Below, in pieces: positions 1 through 8,862 of a stretch of DNA of 64,000 nt; position 1 is the first letter of the stretch; each line of letters starts with the position of its first letter. Source of the DNA: Roseburia hominis (lineage in GTDB: Bacteria; Bacillota; Clostridia; Lachnospirales; Lachnospiraceae); NCBI GenBank assembly GCA_040702975.1, contig CP159990.1, forward strand, positions 2,790,001-2,854,000, in the 5' to 3' direction. The position numbers and the translations under genes are program-made. The notes under the pieces were generated by a model. The model saw nothing but the letters and a program-made list of their open reading frames with translations. It searched no databases and was not told the origin of the DNA.

Positions 1-420
1 TTCCAGAAGTTCCAGAAATGCATCTAATTTGGACTGCGCTCCGGTAAGCTCGATGGTAAGGCAATCCTTCTCCACATCGACGATCTTAGCTCTGAAAATA
101 TCCGCAACAGACACAATATCTGCACGCTGCGATGCATTGGCACGAACCTTGATCATGATCAGCTCACGACATACGGCATTGGTATCGTTGAGCAGCTTAA
201 TATCAATGACATCTTCCATCTTTCGTACCTGTTTTTCAATCTGGGAGAGGATCAACTCATCTCCGCTCGCCACGATCGTAATTCTGGTAAAACGCGGGTC
301 CGCCGTCGTTCCGGCCGTGATACTCTCAATGTTATATCCACGGCGGCTGAAAAGCCCTGCCATTCGGCTCAAAAGACCCGGATTATTATGTACTAAGATT
401 GAATACGCTTGTTTTCTCAT
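1..420 (-). CDS. ilvN: Acetolactate synthase small (regulatory) subunit, partial
   Basis: Regulatory subunit of acetohydroxyacid synthase, the first shared step of valine, leucine and isoleucine synthesis; it binds the catalytic subunit and confers feedback control through an ACT domain. About 140 N-terminal residues are visible on the minus strand; the 3' end lies outside the window. The protein starts MRKQAYSILVHNNPGLLSRM and continues with AGLFSRRGYNIESITAG, the family signature of the first ACT domain. The start ATG at 418-420 is preceded by an AGGGG ribosome binding site. A TTGACA-17-TACAAT promoter and an 18-bp palindrome lie just upstream, so ilvN appears to be first in its transcript. 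Confidence 0.93.
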   Translation of the reverse strand, partial: MRKQAYSILVHNNPGLLSRMAGLFSRRGYNIESITAGTTADPRFTRITIVASGDELILSQIEKQVRKMEDVIDIKLLNDTNAVCRELIMIKVRANASQRADIVSVADIFRAKIVDVEKDCLTIELTGAQSKLDAFLELLE

Positions 421-442
421 ACCATTCCCCTTTTCTTTCAAA

Positions 443-460
443 AACAGAGTGCGTTCTGTT
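443..460. promoter_or_regulatory. 18-bp palindrome in the ilvN leader (candidate operator)
   Basis: The minus strand reads AACAGAACGCACTCTGTT, with 6-bp perfect arms AACAGA/TCTGTT. It sits at about the transcription start predicted from the promoter at 466-494 and 22 nt before the ilvN ATG, and is followed by a short T run. A 16/18 identical palindrome occupies the same place in front of livK (14760-14777). Either a repressor operator shared by branched-chain amino-acid genes or a small RNA hairpin; the shared position and sequence favour regulation. Confidence 0.55.
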
Positions 461-465
461 TTTTT

Positions 466-494
466 ATTGTAACAACTTCATATTTCTTTGTCAA
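466..494 (-). promoter_or_regulatory. Promoter of ilvN
   Basis: On the minus strand: -35 TTGACA, 17-bp spacer, -10 TACAAT, about 45 bp before the ilvN start codon. The upstream 100 bp are AT-rich and hold no gene. Confidence 0.75.
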
Positions 495-589
495 GTAGCT
501 TTATAGAATTTTACAGATTATTCTCACGATATCTCTGAAATTCTAAAGCTATTTTAGCATACTTCCGGTTTTGCTTCCACCGCAATCAT

Positions 590-628
590 AAAAAAGAACC
601 ACTGAAAGAAAGCTCAGCAGTTCCTTTT
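590..628 (-). terminator. Intrinsic terminator after the activase gene
   Basis: On the minus strand GAACTGCTGA pairs (with G-T wobbles) with TCAGTGGTTC, followed by TTTTTT. It lies 60-100 bp past the stop codon of the gene at 688-1437. The A run on the other side means it could also work from the plus strand. Confidence 0.7.
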
Positions 629-687
629 ATCAATCCTTACATTGCAAATTCATTTACCCGGAGCACTTCGCAGACTTCGGAGCGGGC

Positions 688-1437
688 CTATTCTTCTGCC
701 AGAATCGCCGCCCCGATCGCTCCGGCATATCTGGCAAGCGGTACACTTGTGACCGTAGACTTCAGCGCTTTAGATAATCTCTCCAGAATATACTGGTCCT
801 CGCAAAGGCCTCCCGTAAGAAAATATTTTTCCCCCGGAACCTGCGAGATCAACTGCACGACCTTCGTCACTACGGATTCAATGACTCCATACGCGATATC
901 TTCCCGCGGAGTTCCTTTTCCGATCAGGCTGATCACTTCCGATTCGGCAAATACCGTACACATGGAACTGATCGTGATTGGACTCCCTTGCCTTGCAAGC
1001 GTGGATAACTCGTCCTGGGTAAGTCCGAGCCGATTTGTCATAACCTCCAAAAACTTTCCGGTCCCGGCAGAACATTTATCATTCATGATAAACTTCATAA
1101 CTCTGCCGTTTTTCAGGGAAATGCCTTTGGTATCCTGCCCTCCAATATCAATGACCGTTCCGTTATCTTTAAACAAATAATTTGCACCTTTTCCGTGGCA
1201 GGTAATCTCCGTCACCGTATCATCGGCGTAAGGAACCGAGATTCTTCCATACCCTGTAGCCACATATCTGGCATTTTCTTTGTTGATTCCTTCCGCTTCA
1301 AACGCCTGGTAAATCTCTTCCGCCGTCTTTTTGCTGCTGAAACCTGTATTCAGCAAAATTGTCTTAACTACTTCCCCATTTTCCATTGCCACCGCCTTCG
1401 CAGCGCTGGAGCCAATGTCAATTCCTACCTGGTACAT
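688..1437 (-). CDS. BadF/BadG/BcrA/BcrD-type ATPase, 2-hydroxyacyl-CoA dehydratase activator-like
   Basis: A 249-residue protein of the HgdC/CompA family: homodimeric ASKHA-fold ATPases with one bridging [4Fe-4S] cluster that inject a high-energy electron into 2-hydroxyacyl-CoA or benzoyl-CoA-type dehydratases/reductases. Visible motifs are the phosphate loop GIDIGSSAAKAV at the N-terminus, the DIGGQDTKG nucleotide loop near residue 96, NDKCSAGTGKF and SSMCTVFAESEV carrying the two cysteines expected to ligate the cluster, and the C-terminal GGLCED/GAIGAA elements. The start at 1437 was chosen because a GGGAGGAA site precedes it; the longer open frame has no such site. No dehydratase subunits are adjacent, so the partner and substrate are unknown. 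It is monocistronic, with a terminator downstream. Confidence 0.85.
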   Translation of the reverse strand: MYQVGIDIGSSAAKAVAMENGEVVKTILLNTGFSSKKTAEEIYQAFEAEGINKENARYVATGYGRISVPYADDTVTEITCHGKGANYLFKDNGTVIDIGGQDTKGISLKNGRVMKFIMNDKCSAGTGKFLEVMTNRLGLTQDELSTLARQGSPITISSMCTVFAESEVISLIGKGTPREDIAYGVIESVVTKVVQLISQVPGEKYFLTGGLCEDQYILERLSKALKSTVTSVPLARYAGAIGAAILAEE

Positions 1438-1614
1438 CTTTTCCTCCCAATTGTTACCTCTGTACTTTGTAATACGACAGATTCCTGTCAAAATGAACCC
1501 GTCACAAAACAATTCATATATTCAGTTTATTCTCCATTTATCAATCCGTCAAATCATTATATTCTATGAATCATGCCGGCTTATAGAAGGCATCTATCTA
1601 TATAATGTGCATGC

Positions 1615-1643
1615 TGAAAAGCCGGCAGATGTGATCTGCCGGC
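1615..1643 (-). terminator. Intrinsic terminator of the GH13 glucosidase gene
   Basis: Perfect 10-bp stem GCCGGCAGAT/ATCTGCCGGC with a 3-nt loop at 1621-1643. On the minus strand it is followed by TTTTC, 30 bp past the stop codon at 1674. Confidence 0.85.
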
Positions 1644-1673
1644 TCCCATACGCTCTTCTTATCCATCTTATTT

Positions 1674-3350
1674 CTATCTTCTCTTAATCAGCACAACACT
1701 CTCATACGGTTTCAACTGCATCGTACCATCTGCCGCTTCTCTGCCATAGTTGGAAATCAGCACCTGGCTTCCCTCCACGAATTCTTCCGGCTCCTCATAC
1801 TTTGTCTCTTTGTCCGTAAAGTTACAGATCACCAGAAGCTTTTCGCTGTCCAGACTTCGGGTATATACATATAACTCCTCACTGTCCGGAAGCAATAACT
1901 CATAACTTCCATATACAATGATCGGATACTCTTTTCTCAATGCAATCAGTTTCTTATAGTAATGGAATACCGAATCTTCCCTTTCCATCTGCTCCTTCGC
2001 ATTGATCTTCGTATAATTCGGATTCACATTAATCCACGGCGTTCCTGTCGTGAAACCTGCCTGCTTGCTGTCGTCCCACTGCATCGGAGTCCTTGCATTA
2101 TCACGTCCTTTGTAGCTGATGTAATCGAACATCCTTTCCGGACTTAAGATTCCTTTTTCCGTAAGCTCCTTGTAAGCATTAATGCTCTCAATATCGCGGA
2201 ACTCGTCCAAAGAGGTAAACGGATAGTTCGTCATGCCAAGCTCTTCGCCCTGAAACACATAGGGGGTACCCTGCATCATATGCAGACAGGTCGCAAGCAT
2301 CTTTGCCGAAACCTCACGATACTGGCTGCTGTCGTTCCCCAAACGGGATACGATACGCGGCTGATCATGATTGTCCCAGAACAGGCTGTTCCAGGCCTTT
2401 CCCTCCAGCTCGGTCTGCCATTTGGAAAGCACCTCTTTTAGCCCTGTCAGCCGAATCTTTTTGCGATTCCACTTAAAGCTCTCTCCTCCGTCCAGATCCA
2501 TATGCTCGAACTGGAACACCATGCTCAGCTCTTTCCCGGAAGCAGAAGCATATTTCTTCGCCTCCTCTATGGTCACGCCGGAACACTCGCCTACCGTAAT
2601 CAGATCATACTTAGACAAGACTTCCTTGTTCATTTCCTGCAAATACTCATGCACTCTGGGGCCATTCACAGAATAAGGTCCAAAACTGCCGTACCCATTC
2701 TTATCCACCGGTCCGTCCGGAAGTCCCGGCACCTTGGAGATCATACTGATCACATCCATACGGAAACCATCGATTCCTTTCTCACACCACCAGTTCATCA
2801 TATCAAACACAGCTTTTCGCACCTTAGGATTATCCCAGTTCAGATCCGGCTGCTTCGGCGAGAACAGATGCAGGTAATACATTCCGGTCTCTTCGTCATA
2901 TTTCCATGCAGGACCGCTAAAACAGGATCCCCAGTTATTCGGCTCTTTCCCGTCCTTCCCCTCTCTCCAGAAATAGAAATCACGATACGGATTCTCTCTG
3001 GACTTGCGGCTCTCCACAAACCATCTATGTTCATCAGAAGTATGATTAACGACCAGATCCATCATGATCCGTATCCCCATATCATGCGCTGCCTGAAGCA
3101 TCCGGTCAAAATCCTCCATAGTTCCGAATTCTTCCATGATCGCCTGATAGTCACTGATATCATAGCCATTGTCATCGTTGGGCGACTGATAAACCGGAGA
3201 TAACCAGATCACATTAATCCCCAGTTCTTTCAGATACGGGAGCTTTGATGTAATTCCATTCAAATCACCGATTCCATCTCCGTTACTGTCACAAAAACTT
3301 CTCGGATAAATCTGATATACAACGCTTTCTTTCCACCATGTTTTTTCCAT
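1674..3350 (-). CDS. malL: GH13 alpha-glucosidase (oligo-1,6-glucosidase/trehalose-6-P hydrolase type)
   Basis: A 558-residue cytoplasmic glycoside hydrolase that releases glucose from short alpha-glucosides such as isomaltose; the exact substrate cannot be read from sequence. It begins with WWKESVVYQIYPRSFCDSNG, characteristic of the oligo-1,6-glucosidase subfamily. Catalytic GH13 regions in order are DLVVNHTSDEH (region I), GFRMDVISM with the nucleophile Asp, TVGECSG with the acid/base Glu, and WDNHDQPR (region IV). No signal peptide is seen. The ATG at 3350 follows an AGAGGTG site; the upstream TTG in frame has none. It lies directly downstream of a LacI-family gene, whose product probably controls it through the operator-like repeats upstream. 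Confidence 0.9.
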   Translation of the reverse strand: MEKTWWKESVVYQIYPRSFCDSNGDGIGDLNGITSKLPYLKELGINVIWLSPVYQSPNDDNGYDISDYQAIMEEFGTMEDFDRMLQAAHDMGIRIMMDLVVNHTSDEHRWFVESRKSRENPYRDFYFWREGKDGKEPNNWGSCFSGPAWKYDEETGMYYLHLFSPKQPDLNWDNPKVRKAVFDMMNWWCEKGIDGFRMDVISMISKVPGLPDGPVDKNGYGSFGPYSVNGPRVHEYLQEMNKEVLSKYDLITVGECSGVTIEEAKKYASASGKELSMVFQFEHMDLDGGESFKWNRKKIRLTGLKEVLSKWQTELEGKAWNSLFWDNHDQPRIVSRLGNDSSQYREVSAKMLATCLHMMQGTPYVFQGEELGMTNYPFTSLDEFRDIESINAYKELTEKGILSPERMFDYISYKGRDNARTPMQWDDSKQAGFTTGTPWINVNPNYTKINAKEQMEREDSVFHYYKKLIALRKEYPIIVYGSYELLLPDSEELYVYTRSLDSEKLLVICNFTDKETKYEEPEEFVEGSQVLISNYGREAADGTMQLKPYESVVLIKRR

Positions 3351-3388
3351 TGCCTGTTCACCTCTGCTCAAATCTTTTATCTGCTCTG

Positions 3389-3450
3389 ATTATAGAGCAC
3401 CCCCTGCCAAAGAGCAAATGGTTTTGCACAAAACGTCCGCTTGCACAAAA
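3389..3450 (-). promoter_or_regulatory. Promoter and candidate LacI operator of the GH13 gene
   Basis: On the minus strand a TATAAT (-10, 3389-3394) stands 17 bp from a weak TTGCTC (-35, 3412-3417). Just upstream at 3425-3450 the sequence TTGCACAAAA occurs twice as a direct repeat, and between the copies CAAAACG and CGCTTG form a LacI-like half-site pair around a central TC. The adjacent LacI gene makes this a plausible operator; binding is inferred. Confidence 0.45.
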
Positions 3451-3463
3451 ACAGGCACCCTTT

Positions 3464-4564
3464 TTATGCATTTTTACCTGACGCTTCCTCTGCCCCGCTG
3501 TCCTTTAGGCGCAGGATTCCTTCCTCTGCCACAGAATCGCGGATCACGAGATGCACCGGCAGCTTTTCCGCCATGGAGACCGGTCCGGTTCCCTGAATAA
3601 ACGCCAGGAGCTTCTCAACAGCCGCCTGCGCCTTTGCAGGAGCATCCTGGTGGATCGTGGTGAGCCGCGGCCTCGCCAGAACTGCATATTCATTGTTGTC
3701 GTATCCCGCCACAGAGATTTCGTCAGGCACACGGATTCCCATATCATGCAGATAACTCAGCGCTTCCATCGCATAATAATCCGAAGCAAAAAATAAAACA
3801 TCATGTGAAAATGCCAGCTGTGCCAGATTCTTTTTATAGAATTCCGCTCTCTTCTTCTGCTCCTGCGGAATCATCACATGTGCATCTTCCCCCAGGAACA
3901 CTCCCGTATCCATACAGGCCCTCTTAAGCCCCTTCCACCGGAAATGATCGACCCCGACATCGTTATCCGCCAAGAAACAGATCTTCTCATGCCCCGCATC
4001 CAAAAGATACGTTCCCATAAGATAGCCTCCGCCAAAATCATCAAGCCCCACATTCGCCACCGGCTGGCCACTCTCATAGTACGTGTCCACCGATACCACC
4101 GGCATCTTCCCATTGGCCTGAATCTTCTGATTCTCAGCGGCTCCCATGCCAAGCGTAATCAGCCCTTCCACTCTCCAGATAGCCGCAAACTGCATATTCT
4201 CCTCGGGTGAATCCGAGACATGGAGCATCATATAATAATTTCTGCGATACAGTTCTTCCTCCAGCGCGCGGATCAGAATATTATAAAACGCCTGCTGCGC
4301 CACGCTTCCGGTGCCGCTCCCGATCAATACTCCGATGATTCTTGAACCGCTGCCGGCAAGAAGCCGGGGTGCCATATTCGCCACATACCCCGATTCCTCC
4401 AGCAGCTTCCGTACCTTCCGCACCGTTTCAGCCGACACCTTCCCTGTATTTCCATGTATGACGTTGGAAACAGTTGTCGGACTAACCCCTGCCTTCGCTG
4501 CCAGATCCTTCACCCTGATAGCCGCATCCGGCGTCCTTTGATATTTTACGGGATCCTGTTTCAA
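3464..4564 (-). CDS. LacI/GalR-family transcriptional regulator
   Basis: A 366-residue repressor with an N-terminal helix-turn-helix (IRVKDLAAKAGVSPTTVSNV, then IHGNTGKVSAETVRKV) and a periplasmic-binding-protein-like effector domain (SRIIGVLIG through EISVAGYDN and the typical LTTIHQD near the end). The start is a TTG at 4562-4564: a strong AGGAGGGG site ends 6-7 nt before it, whereas the in-frame ATG at 4585 lies upstream of that site and has no Shine-Dalgarno of its own. It is flanked by an alpha-galactosidase gene and an alpha-glucosidase gene on the same strand, so it probably senses an alpha-galactoside, an alpha-glucoside or a breakdown product. Effector identity is unknown. Confidence 0.9.
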   Translation of the reverse strand: MKQDPVKYQRTPDAAIRVKDLAAKAGVSPTTVSNVIHGNTGKVSAETVRKVRKLLEESGYVANMAPRLLAGSGSRIIGVLIGSGTGSVAQQAFYNILIRALEEELYRRNYYMMLHVSDSPEENMQFAAIWRVEGLITLGMGAAENQKIQANGKMPVVSVDTYYESGQPVANVGLDDFGGGYLMGTYLLDAGHEKICFLADNDVGVDHFRWKGLKRACMDTGVFLGEDAHVMIPQEQKKRAEFYKKNLAQLAFSHDVLFFASDYYAMEALSYLHDMGIRVPDEISVAGYDNNEYAVLARPRLTTIHQDAPAKAQAAVEKLLAFIQGTGPVSMAEKLPVHLVIRDSVAEEGILRLKDSGAEEASGKNA

Positions 4565-4678
4565 AATACACCCCTCCTCCTGCATGTTCCAAACTACATT
4601 TATAGCCTCTCCATAGCTTTCTTAACAAAAGCATCTCATCGACCAGTTTCACTGATTTTCCATTTAGCAGCTATCCAC

Positions 4679-6904
4679 TTATTTAGCTTTCAGAACATAG
4701 ATCCGTGACTCAAAATCTGTACTGGTCATCTCATCTGCCGGAAATTGTCCCGCCGTATCGTCAGACGTAATCAGTCCCAAATTCATAAGTTCATCTCCGT
4801 AATGCTCCGTGCCGCTAAGCTCATTTACATAACAAAGCTCCGCCGACAACCCCTTTAGCTTCAAGCGGCTGTATGACGCATTCACTTCATTAAGCACTCT
4901 GTAATAGCCCACCAATGCCGTACGCCTGTCCTCGCTTACCACCATCCAGGCCGTCACGTTCTTTTCAAAAGGACTAGACAGTCTGTAAAACGTTCCAAAC
5001 TGCAGAAGCTCCCGATACTGCTTCATGAACGCGACCTGTTCCTTGACCTCTTCCCTCTCCTCGCGGGTCAGACGGTTCAGATCCAGCTCATATCCAAACG
5101 TTCCGAAATACGCCACATTTGCCCTGGTGTGAAGCGGTGTATTTCTGAGAAGCTGATGGTTCGGCGTCACCGAAACATGGCTTCCCATACTGCTGATCGG
5201 ATAGCAAAGAGACGTACCATACTGAATCTTCAAACGTTCTACCGCATCCGTATCATCGCTGGTCCATGCCTGCGGTGCATAATACAGCATTCCCGGATCA
5301 AAACGTGCCCCTCCGCTCGCGCAGGATTCAAACAAGATCTCCGGGAATTCGCTCGTCAATCTCTCATAGAGATCGTACACCCCCAGAATATATCGGTGAA
5401 ATACCTCCCCCTGCTGGTCAGCCGGAAGCACGCCGGAGTAGCATTCTGTAATGCTCCGATTCATATCCCACTTAATATAAGAAATCCTGGACACGCGCAA
5501 AATCTTCGCCATCATCTCATAAATATAGTCCACTACCTCTTTTCGTGAGAAATCCAATACATACTGATATCTGCCGTGACTGTCTCTTCTTCCCGGTGTG
5601 TGGAGGATATAATCCGGATGCTCTCTGTAAAGTCTGGAATTCTTATTTGCCATCTCCGGTTCGAACCACAGGCCGAATTTCAGCCCCAGGGCTTCGATCT
5701 GCTCTGAAATAGCCTGAATTCCTCCCGGAAGCAGCTCTTCATTCGCCACCCAGTCTCCCAATCCGGCCGTATCATCACGCCTATCACCGAACCATCCATC
5801 GTCCAGAACAAAAAGCTCCACTCCGCATTCCTTTGCTGTTTTCGCAATTTCGACCAGCTTATTGGCGTCAAAATCAAAATACGTCGCTTCCCAATTATTG
5901 ATCAGAATCGGTCTGGCTTTATCTCTCCAGTATCCCCGGGCCAGCCGTTTCTGATACAACCGGTGAAAAGTCTGGCTCATATCATTCAGCCCTGCATTCG
6001 TATAGACCATCACTGCCTCAGGAGTCTGAAACTTAGCCCCTGCCTCCAGCTTCCAGTCAAACCCAAAGGGACTGATTCCCATCAGCATCCGGAGGGTATC
6101 ATGCGTATCCACCTCTGCCTGTGCGAGGAAATTACCACTGTATACCAAACTGAAGCCTATCGCCTCCCCGGTATGCTCCGTCGTATGAGGCCGTTTTAAT
6201 ACCACGAACGGATTCTGTTCATGAGAGGAATGTCCCCGCTTACTGTCCACCGCCTGAAGCCCATACTCCAATTTCCTGGTACAGATATGTCTCTCTCTTG
6301 CCCAGGCTCCGCTAAGCTGTATCCATTCATATTCAAAATCCGGAAGATCCATGCAAAGACTCATGACACGGGTCAGATGCACCGACTCCTCCCCTTCATT
6401 GCAAACCTTCACACTTCTTGCCAGCGCTGCTCTTCCATCAAAAATAGTATAGAAAAGTTCCAGTGCCACTTTCGTCAGCGGGTCTTTTACAAAAATCGTA
6501 AGCGTAAGAGCCTCATCCTCCGATTCCGTATAGGTAGCCGGAAGCCCTGCAAGTTTCGGCTTTCCTTTACGGATCTCATATCCCTGGTACTGAAAATCCG
6601 AGATTCTGCTTCCGTTCTTCTGCAGCACCTCGATGGCCGGCTCCCGGTAATCCGAGGTTCCATATACCGGATATTCCTGCTTAATATGTTCCAGAGAGAA
6701 CCGCTTGGAACCCTCGTACACACACGAAGCCATACAGCGGGCTGCATCTTCCATCAGATAGGAGAAATCCTCCTTGTCCCGAATATGCTCTCCAAAATAT
6801 AACTGCCCCATATTCCCATTCTTCAAAACAGTCATAATGTAACTAATCTTGTCATTAAACAGATGAAATGTTCTTGTACTCTCATGAAAAAGAATCTGTA
6901 CCAT
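4679..6904 (-). CDS. Alpha-galactosidase, GH36
   Basis: A 741-residue cytoplasmic alpha-galactosidase of glycoside hydrolase family 36, hydrolysing terminal alpha-1,6-galactose from melibiose, raffinose and stachyose. The N-terminal half is the beta-supersandwich domain; the (beta/alpha)8 barrel follows with NNWEATYFDFDANKLVEIA, FVLDDGWFGDR, the nucleophile segment YIKWDMNRS and the acid/base segment SGGARFDPGMLYYAPQAW followed by TSDDTDA. No signal peptide. The start at 6904 follows GGAGGAAG; the longer frame has no ribosome binding site. The AraC gene behind it and the LacI gene in front suggest inducible control. The promoter region has a good -10 (TATAAT, 6971-6976) but no recognisable -35, as expected for an activator-dependent promoter. 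Confidence 0.93.
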   Translation of the reverse strand: MVQILFHESTRTFHLFNDKISYIMTVLKNGNMGQLYFGEHIRDKEDFSYLMEDAARCMASCVYEGSKRFSLEHIKQEYPVYGTSDYREPAIEVLQKNGSRISDFQYQGYEIRKGKPKLAGLPATYTESEDEALTLTIFVKDPLTKVALELFYTIFDGRAALARSVKVCNEGEESVHLTRVMSLCMDLPDFEYEWIQLSGAWARERHICTRKLEYGLQAVDSKRGHSSHEQNPFVVLKRPHTTEHTGEAIGFSLVYSGNFLAQAEVDTHDTLRMLMGISPFGFDWKLEAGAKFQTPEAVMVYTNAGLNDMSQTFHRLYQKRLARGYWRDKARPILINNWEATYFDFDANKLVEIAKTAKECGVELFVLDDGWFGDRRDDTAGLGDWVANEELLPGGIQAISEQIEALGLKFGLWFEPEMANKNSRLYREHPDYILHTPGRRDSHGRYQYVLDFSRKEVVDYIYEMMAKILRVSRISYIKWDMNRSITECYSGVLPADQQGEVFHRYILGVYDLYERLTSEFPEILFESCASGGARFDPGMLYYAPQAWTSDDTDAVERLKIQYGTSLCYPISSMGSHVSVTPNHQLLRNTPLHTRANVAYFGTFGYELDLNRLTREEREEVKEQVAFMKQYRELLQFGTFYRLSSPFEKNVTAWMVVSEDRRTALVGYYRVLNEVNASYSRLKLKGLSAELCYVNELSGTEHYGDELMNLGLITSDDTAGQFPADEMTSTDFESRIYVLKAK

Positions 6905-6970
6905 CTTCGCTTCCTCCATCATTTTTCGTATTTTGACGTTTCTTCCTGCGCCGAGATGAACGTCCACAAT

Positions 6971-7005
6971 ATTATATACATATTTTCCGGATATCTTCCA
7001 GTAAA
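6971..7005 (-). promoter_or_regulatory. Probable activator-dependent promoter of the alpha-galactosidase gene
   Basis: The minus strand carries TATAAT at 6971-6976 about 67 bp before the start codon; no TTGACA-like box is present at 16-18 bp. The upstream neighbour is an AraC-type gene, so activation by it is a reasonable inference. The leader contains a copy of the GATGAACGTCCAC repeat (6949-6966). Confidence 0.4.
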
Positions 7006-7030
7006 TATGTTTAAAAAAGCAGTCAAAATG

Positions 7031-7915
7031 TTAACTCTTTTTTTCGTCCTCCTCAGCCTCTTCTACATCATACATCTTCCTAATCAGTTCCCTTCGATAA
7101 TTCTTACGAAACTTAAGAGGCGGAACTCCCATTCTCGATTTATAGGCTTTGGAGAATACCAGCGCATCCCGGTAACCGCAGGAATATGCCACGCTTTCAA
7201 TGGAAAGATCCGTCAGCGTCAGCAGTTCCCTGGCCCGGGATACCCGGTAGTTTGTGAGATATTCCTGTGGAGACATGCCAAGTGTCTCCCGGAACAGCAG
7301 ATACAGATAACTTCTGTTTATATTGACATAATCCGCAATCTGTGATACCTTGATCGGATTATAATAGTTATTTTGAATAAATTCCACCGCCGCACCCACA
7401 TATTTATTCTCATCCATCCTCTCCTGCGAAGTCTCCAGTTCAATATCCTCTGCGATTATATGGAAAAATTCGTACAGAAGGCTCTCTCTGCGGAATTGAT
7501 TCGCCATCGTACAGGGCCTGCACTCCAGCATCTCATTCACGATCTGCGTAAACTCCTCTCTCTTATCCGACCGAAATACCGGCATCTCAGTTCCAAGGCC
7601 GATCTTAGACAAATACTGGGCCGCTGCCTCTCCCGCAAATCCAATCCACAGATAGGACCATGGTGTCTCCTTATCAGCCTGGTAAAATGTTACCTTTTCC
7701 GGCACGATCAGAAACCCCTCTCCCGGGTTCAGCTCATATCTCTGCTCCCCGGTCTTAAAGATTCCTTTCCCTTCCAAAATATAGTGTATGATATAGTTCG
7801 GCCTTACTGCCGGTCCAAAACTATGCAAAGGTTTGCAGTTTTCAAATCCACAAAAGCAGAAATATAACTCATGTGATGTCATTTCCGATAGCTGAACCGC
7901 AAGAATCTCTTCCAC
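7031..7915 (-). CDS. AraC-family transcriptional regulator
   Basis: A 295-residue regulator: an N-terminal cupin-like effector domain (NYIIHYILEGKGIF, then LNPGEGFLIVPEKVTFYQAD) and a C-terminal double helix-turn-helix (IKVSQIADYVNINRSYLY, then LSIESVAYSCGYRDALVF and SRMGVPPLKFRK), the usual layout of sugar-responsive AraC activators such as MsmR. The start is read as GTG at 7913-7915 because AGGAGGTG stands 8 nt upstream; the next in-frame ATG (MTSHEL) is 11 codons in. It is likely an activator of the adjacent alpha-galactosidase gene. It has its own promoter (7946-7974). Confidence 0.88.
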   Translation of the reverse strand: MEEILAVQLSEMTSHELYFCFCGFENCKPLHSFGPAVRPNYIIHYILEGKGIFKTGEQRYELNPGEGFLIVPEKVTFYQADKETPWSYLWIGFAGEAAAQYLSKIGLGTEMPVFRSDKREEFTQIVNEMLECRPCTMANQFRRESLLYEFFHIIAEDIELETSQERMDENKYVGAAVEFIQNNYYNPIKVSQIADYVNINRSYLYLLFRETLGMSPQEYLTNYRVSRARELLTLTDLSIESVAYSCGYRDALVFSKAYKSRMGVPPLKFRKNYRRELIRKMYDVEEAEEDEKKS

Positions 7916-7945
7916 CTGCGCCACCTCCTGTCCTTCTTTTCTCAC

Positions 7946-7974
7946 ACTATAAACGGAATAAAAACGAATGTCAA
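7946..7974 (-). promoter_or_regulatory. Promoter of the AraC-family gene
   Basis: TTGACA, 16-bp spacer, TATAGT on the minus strand, 31 bp upstream of the GTG start. Confidence 0.65.
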
Positions 7975-8050
7975 CAGATTCGATGAACTTAGGTATTTGT
8001 CGGAAAACGTCGGTAATCTCCGGCAAATACCAACGTATTTCGTCGCAGTG

Positions 8051-8079
8051 TTGCGCTTTTCATTTAAATATGATATGCT
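8051..8079 (+). promoter_or_regulatory. Candidate promoter of the HAD gene
   Basis: TTGCGC, 17-bp spacer, TATGCT, about 120 bp before the HAD start codon. Confidence 0.4.
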
Positions 8080-8102
8080 GATTTTCATATAAAAGAGAAT
8101 CT

Positions 8103-8144
8103 TGCCAGGCAGGATTCTCTGCCTGTGGCAGGCGCTTTAGCGCC
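8103..8144 (+). promoter_or_regulatory. Two adjacent GC-rich hairpins in the HAD 5' leader
   Basis: TGCC-AGGCAG/CTGCCT-GGCA (8103-8130) is followed at once by GGCGC-TTTA-GCGCC (8131-8144) and ATTATTTT. They lie between the predicted promoter and the start codon at 8199, so they could act as a leaky terminator/attenuator or a 5' stabilising structure. Confidence 0.5.
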
Positions 8145-8198
8145 ATTATTTTCTCCGCTGCAGTGCATTTTCACTCTGTTCCAGAAGGAGGCACTATT

Positions 8199-8816
8199 AT
8201 GGACGGAATTATTTTTGATGTAGATGGCACTTTGTGGGACGCGACCGACACGATCGCCAAGGCATGGAATCAGACCATCGCCGAGAATTCCACGCTTAAG
8301 ATGCAGGTGAGTGGCAGCGACCTAAGAGCCGTTTTCGGCAAGACTATGGACGAGATCACAGAGATTTTTTTCCCGTCACTTCCCTACGAAGAGCGCACCC
8401 GGCTTGGATACCTCTGCTTCGACTCTGAGAACCAGCTCCTGGAAAAAGAACCAGCGCCCTTATACCCCGGCGTAGAAGAGACTTTTCAAAAGCTTTCGAA
8501 AAAAACGGATTTATTCATCGTAAGCAACTGTCAAAAAGGCTATATCGAAATCCTGCTTCAGACGACCGGTCTTAGCCGCTATGTAAAAGACCATCTCTGT
8601 TTTGGCGATACCCAGGTTCCCAAACATGAGACCATTCGTCTCCTCATGAAGAAAAATCAACTAAATGATGTAATCTACGTCGGTGATACCCAGGGAGACT
8701 TTCATGCGTGCAAGCTGGCAGGCGTTCCTTTTATTTTCGCTGAATATGGTTTCGGAGCGGTACCAGATGCTCCCAGGAAAATTACCGATATCACGCAACT
8801 TATAGACTTGATTTAG
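8199..8816 (+). CDS. HAD-superfamily hydrolase (phosphoglycolate phosphatase-like)
   Basis: A 205-residue haloacid-dehalogenase phosphatase. Motif I is IIFDVDGTLWD with the nucleophile Asp, motif II is FIVSNCQKGY, and motif III/IV is the Lys of PKHETI plus IYVGDTQGDFHA. The insertion after motif I gives an alpha-helical C1 cap, as in Gph/PGMB-type enzymes acting on small phosphorylated metabolites. The ATG at 8199 follows AGAAGGAGG; an upstream ATG at 8163 has none. It is a single gene facing away from the AraC gene. Substrate is not determinable. Confidence 0.85.
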   Translation: MDGIIFDVDGTLWDATDTIAKAWNQTIAENSTLKMQVSGSDLRAVFGKTMDEITEIFFPSLPYEERTRLGYLCFDSENQLLEKEPAPLYPGVEETFQKLSKKTDLFIVSNCQKGYIEILLQTTGLSRYVKDHLCFGDTQVPKHETIRLLMKKNQLNDVIYVGDTQGDFHACKLAGVPFIFAEYGFGAVPDAPRKITDITQLIDLI

Positions 8817-8862
8817 CTGAATACAGGTTCTTCTTGGCATCCGGCACTAAACATTCACTTAA

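Noticed and set aside
443..460. Simple intrinsic terminator upstream of ilvN
   Set aside because: It has a T run, but the 6-bp stem is weak, it sits downstream of a good promoter and before the ribosome binding site, and it recurs at livK; regulation is more likely.
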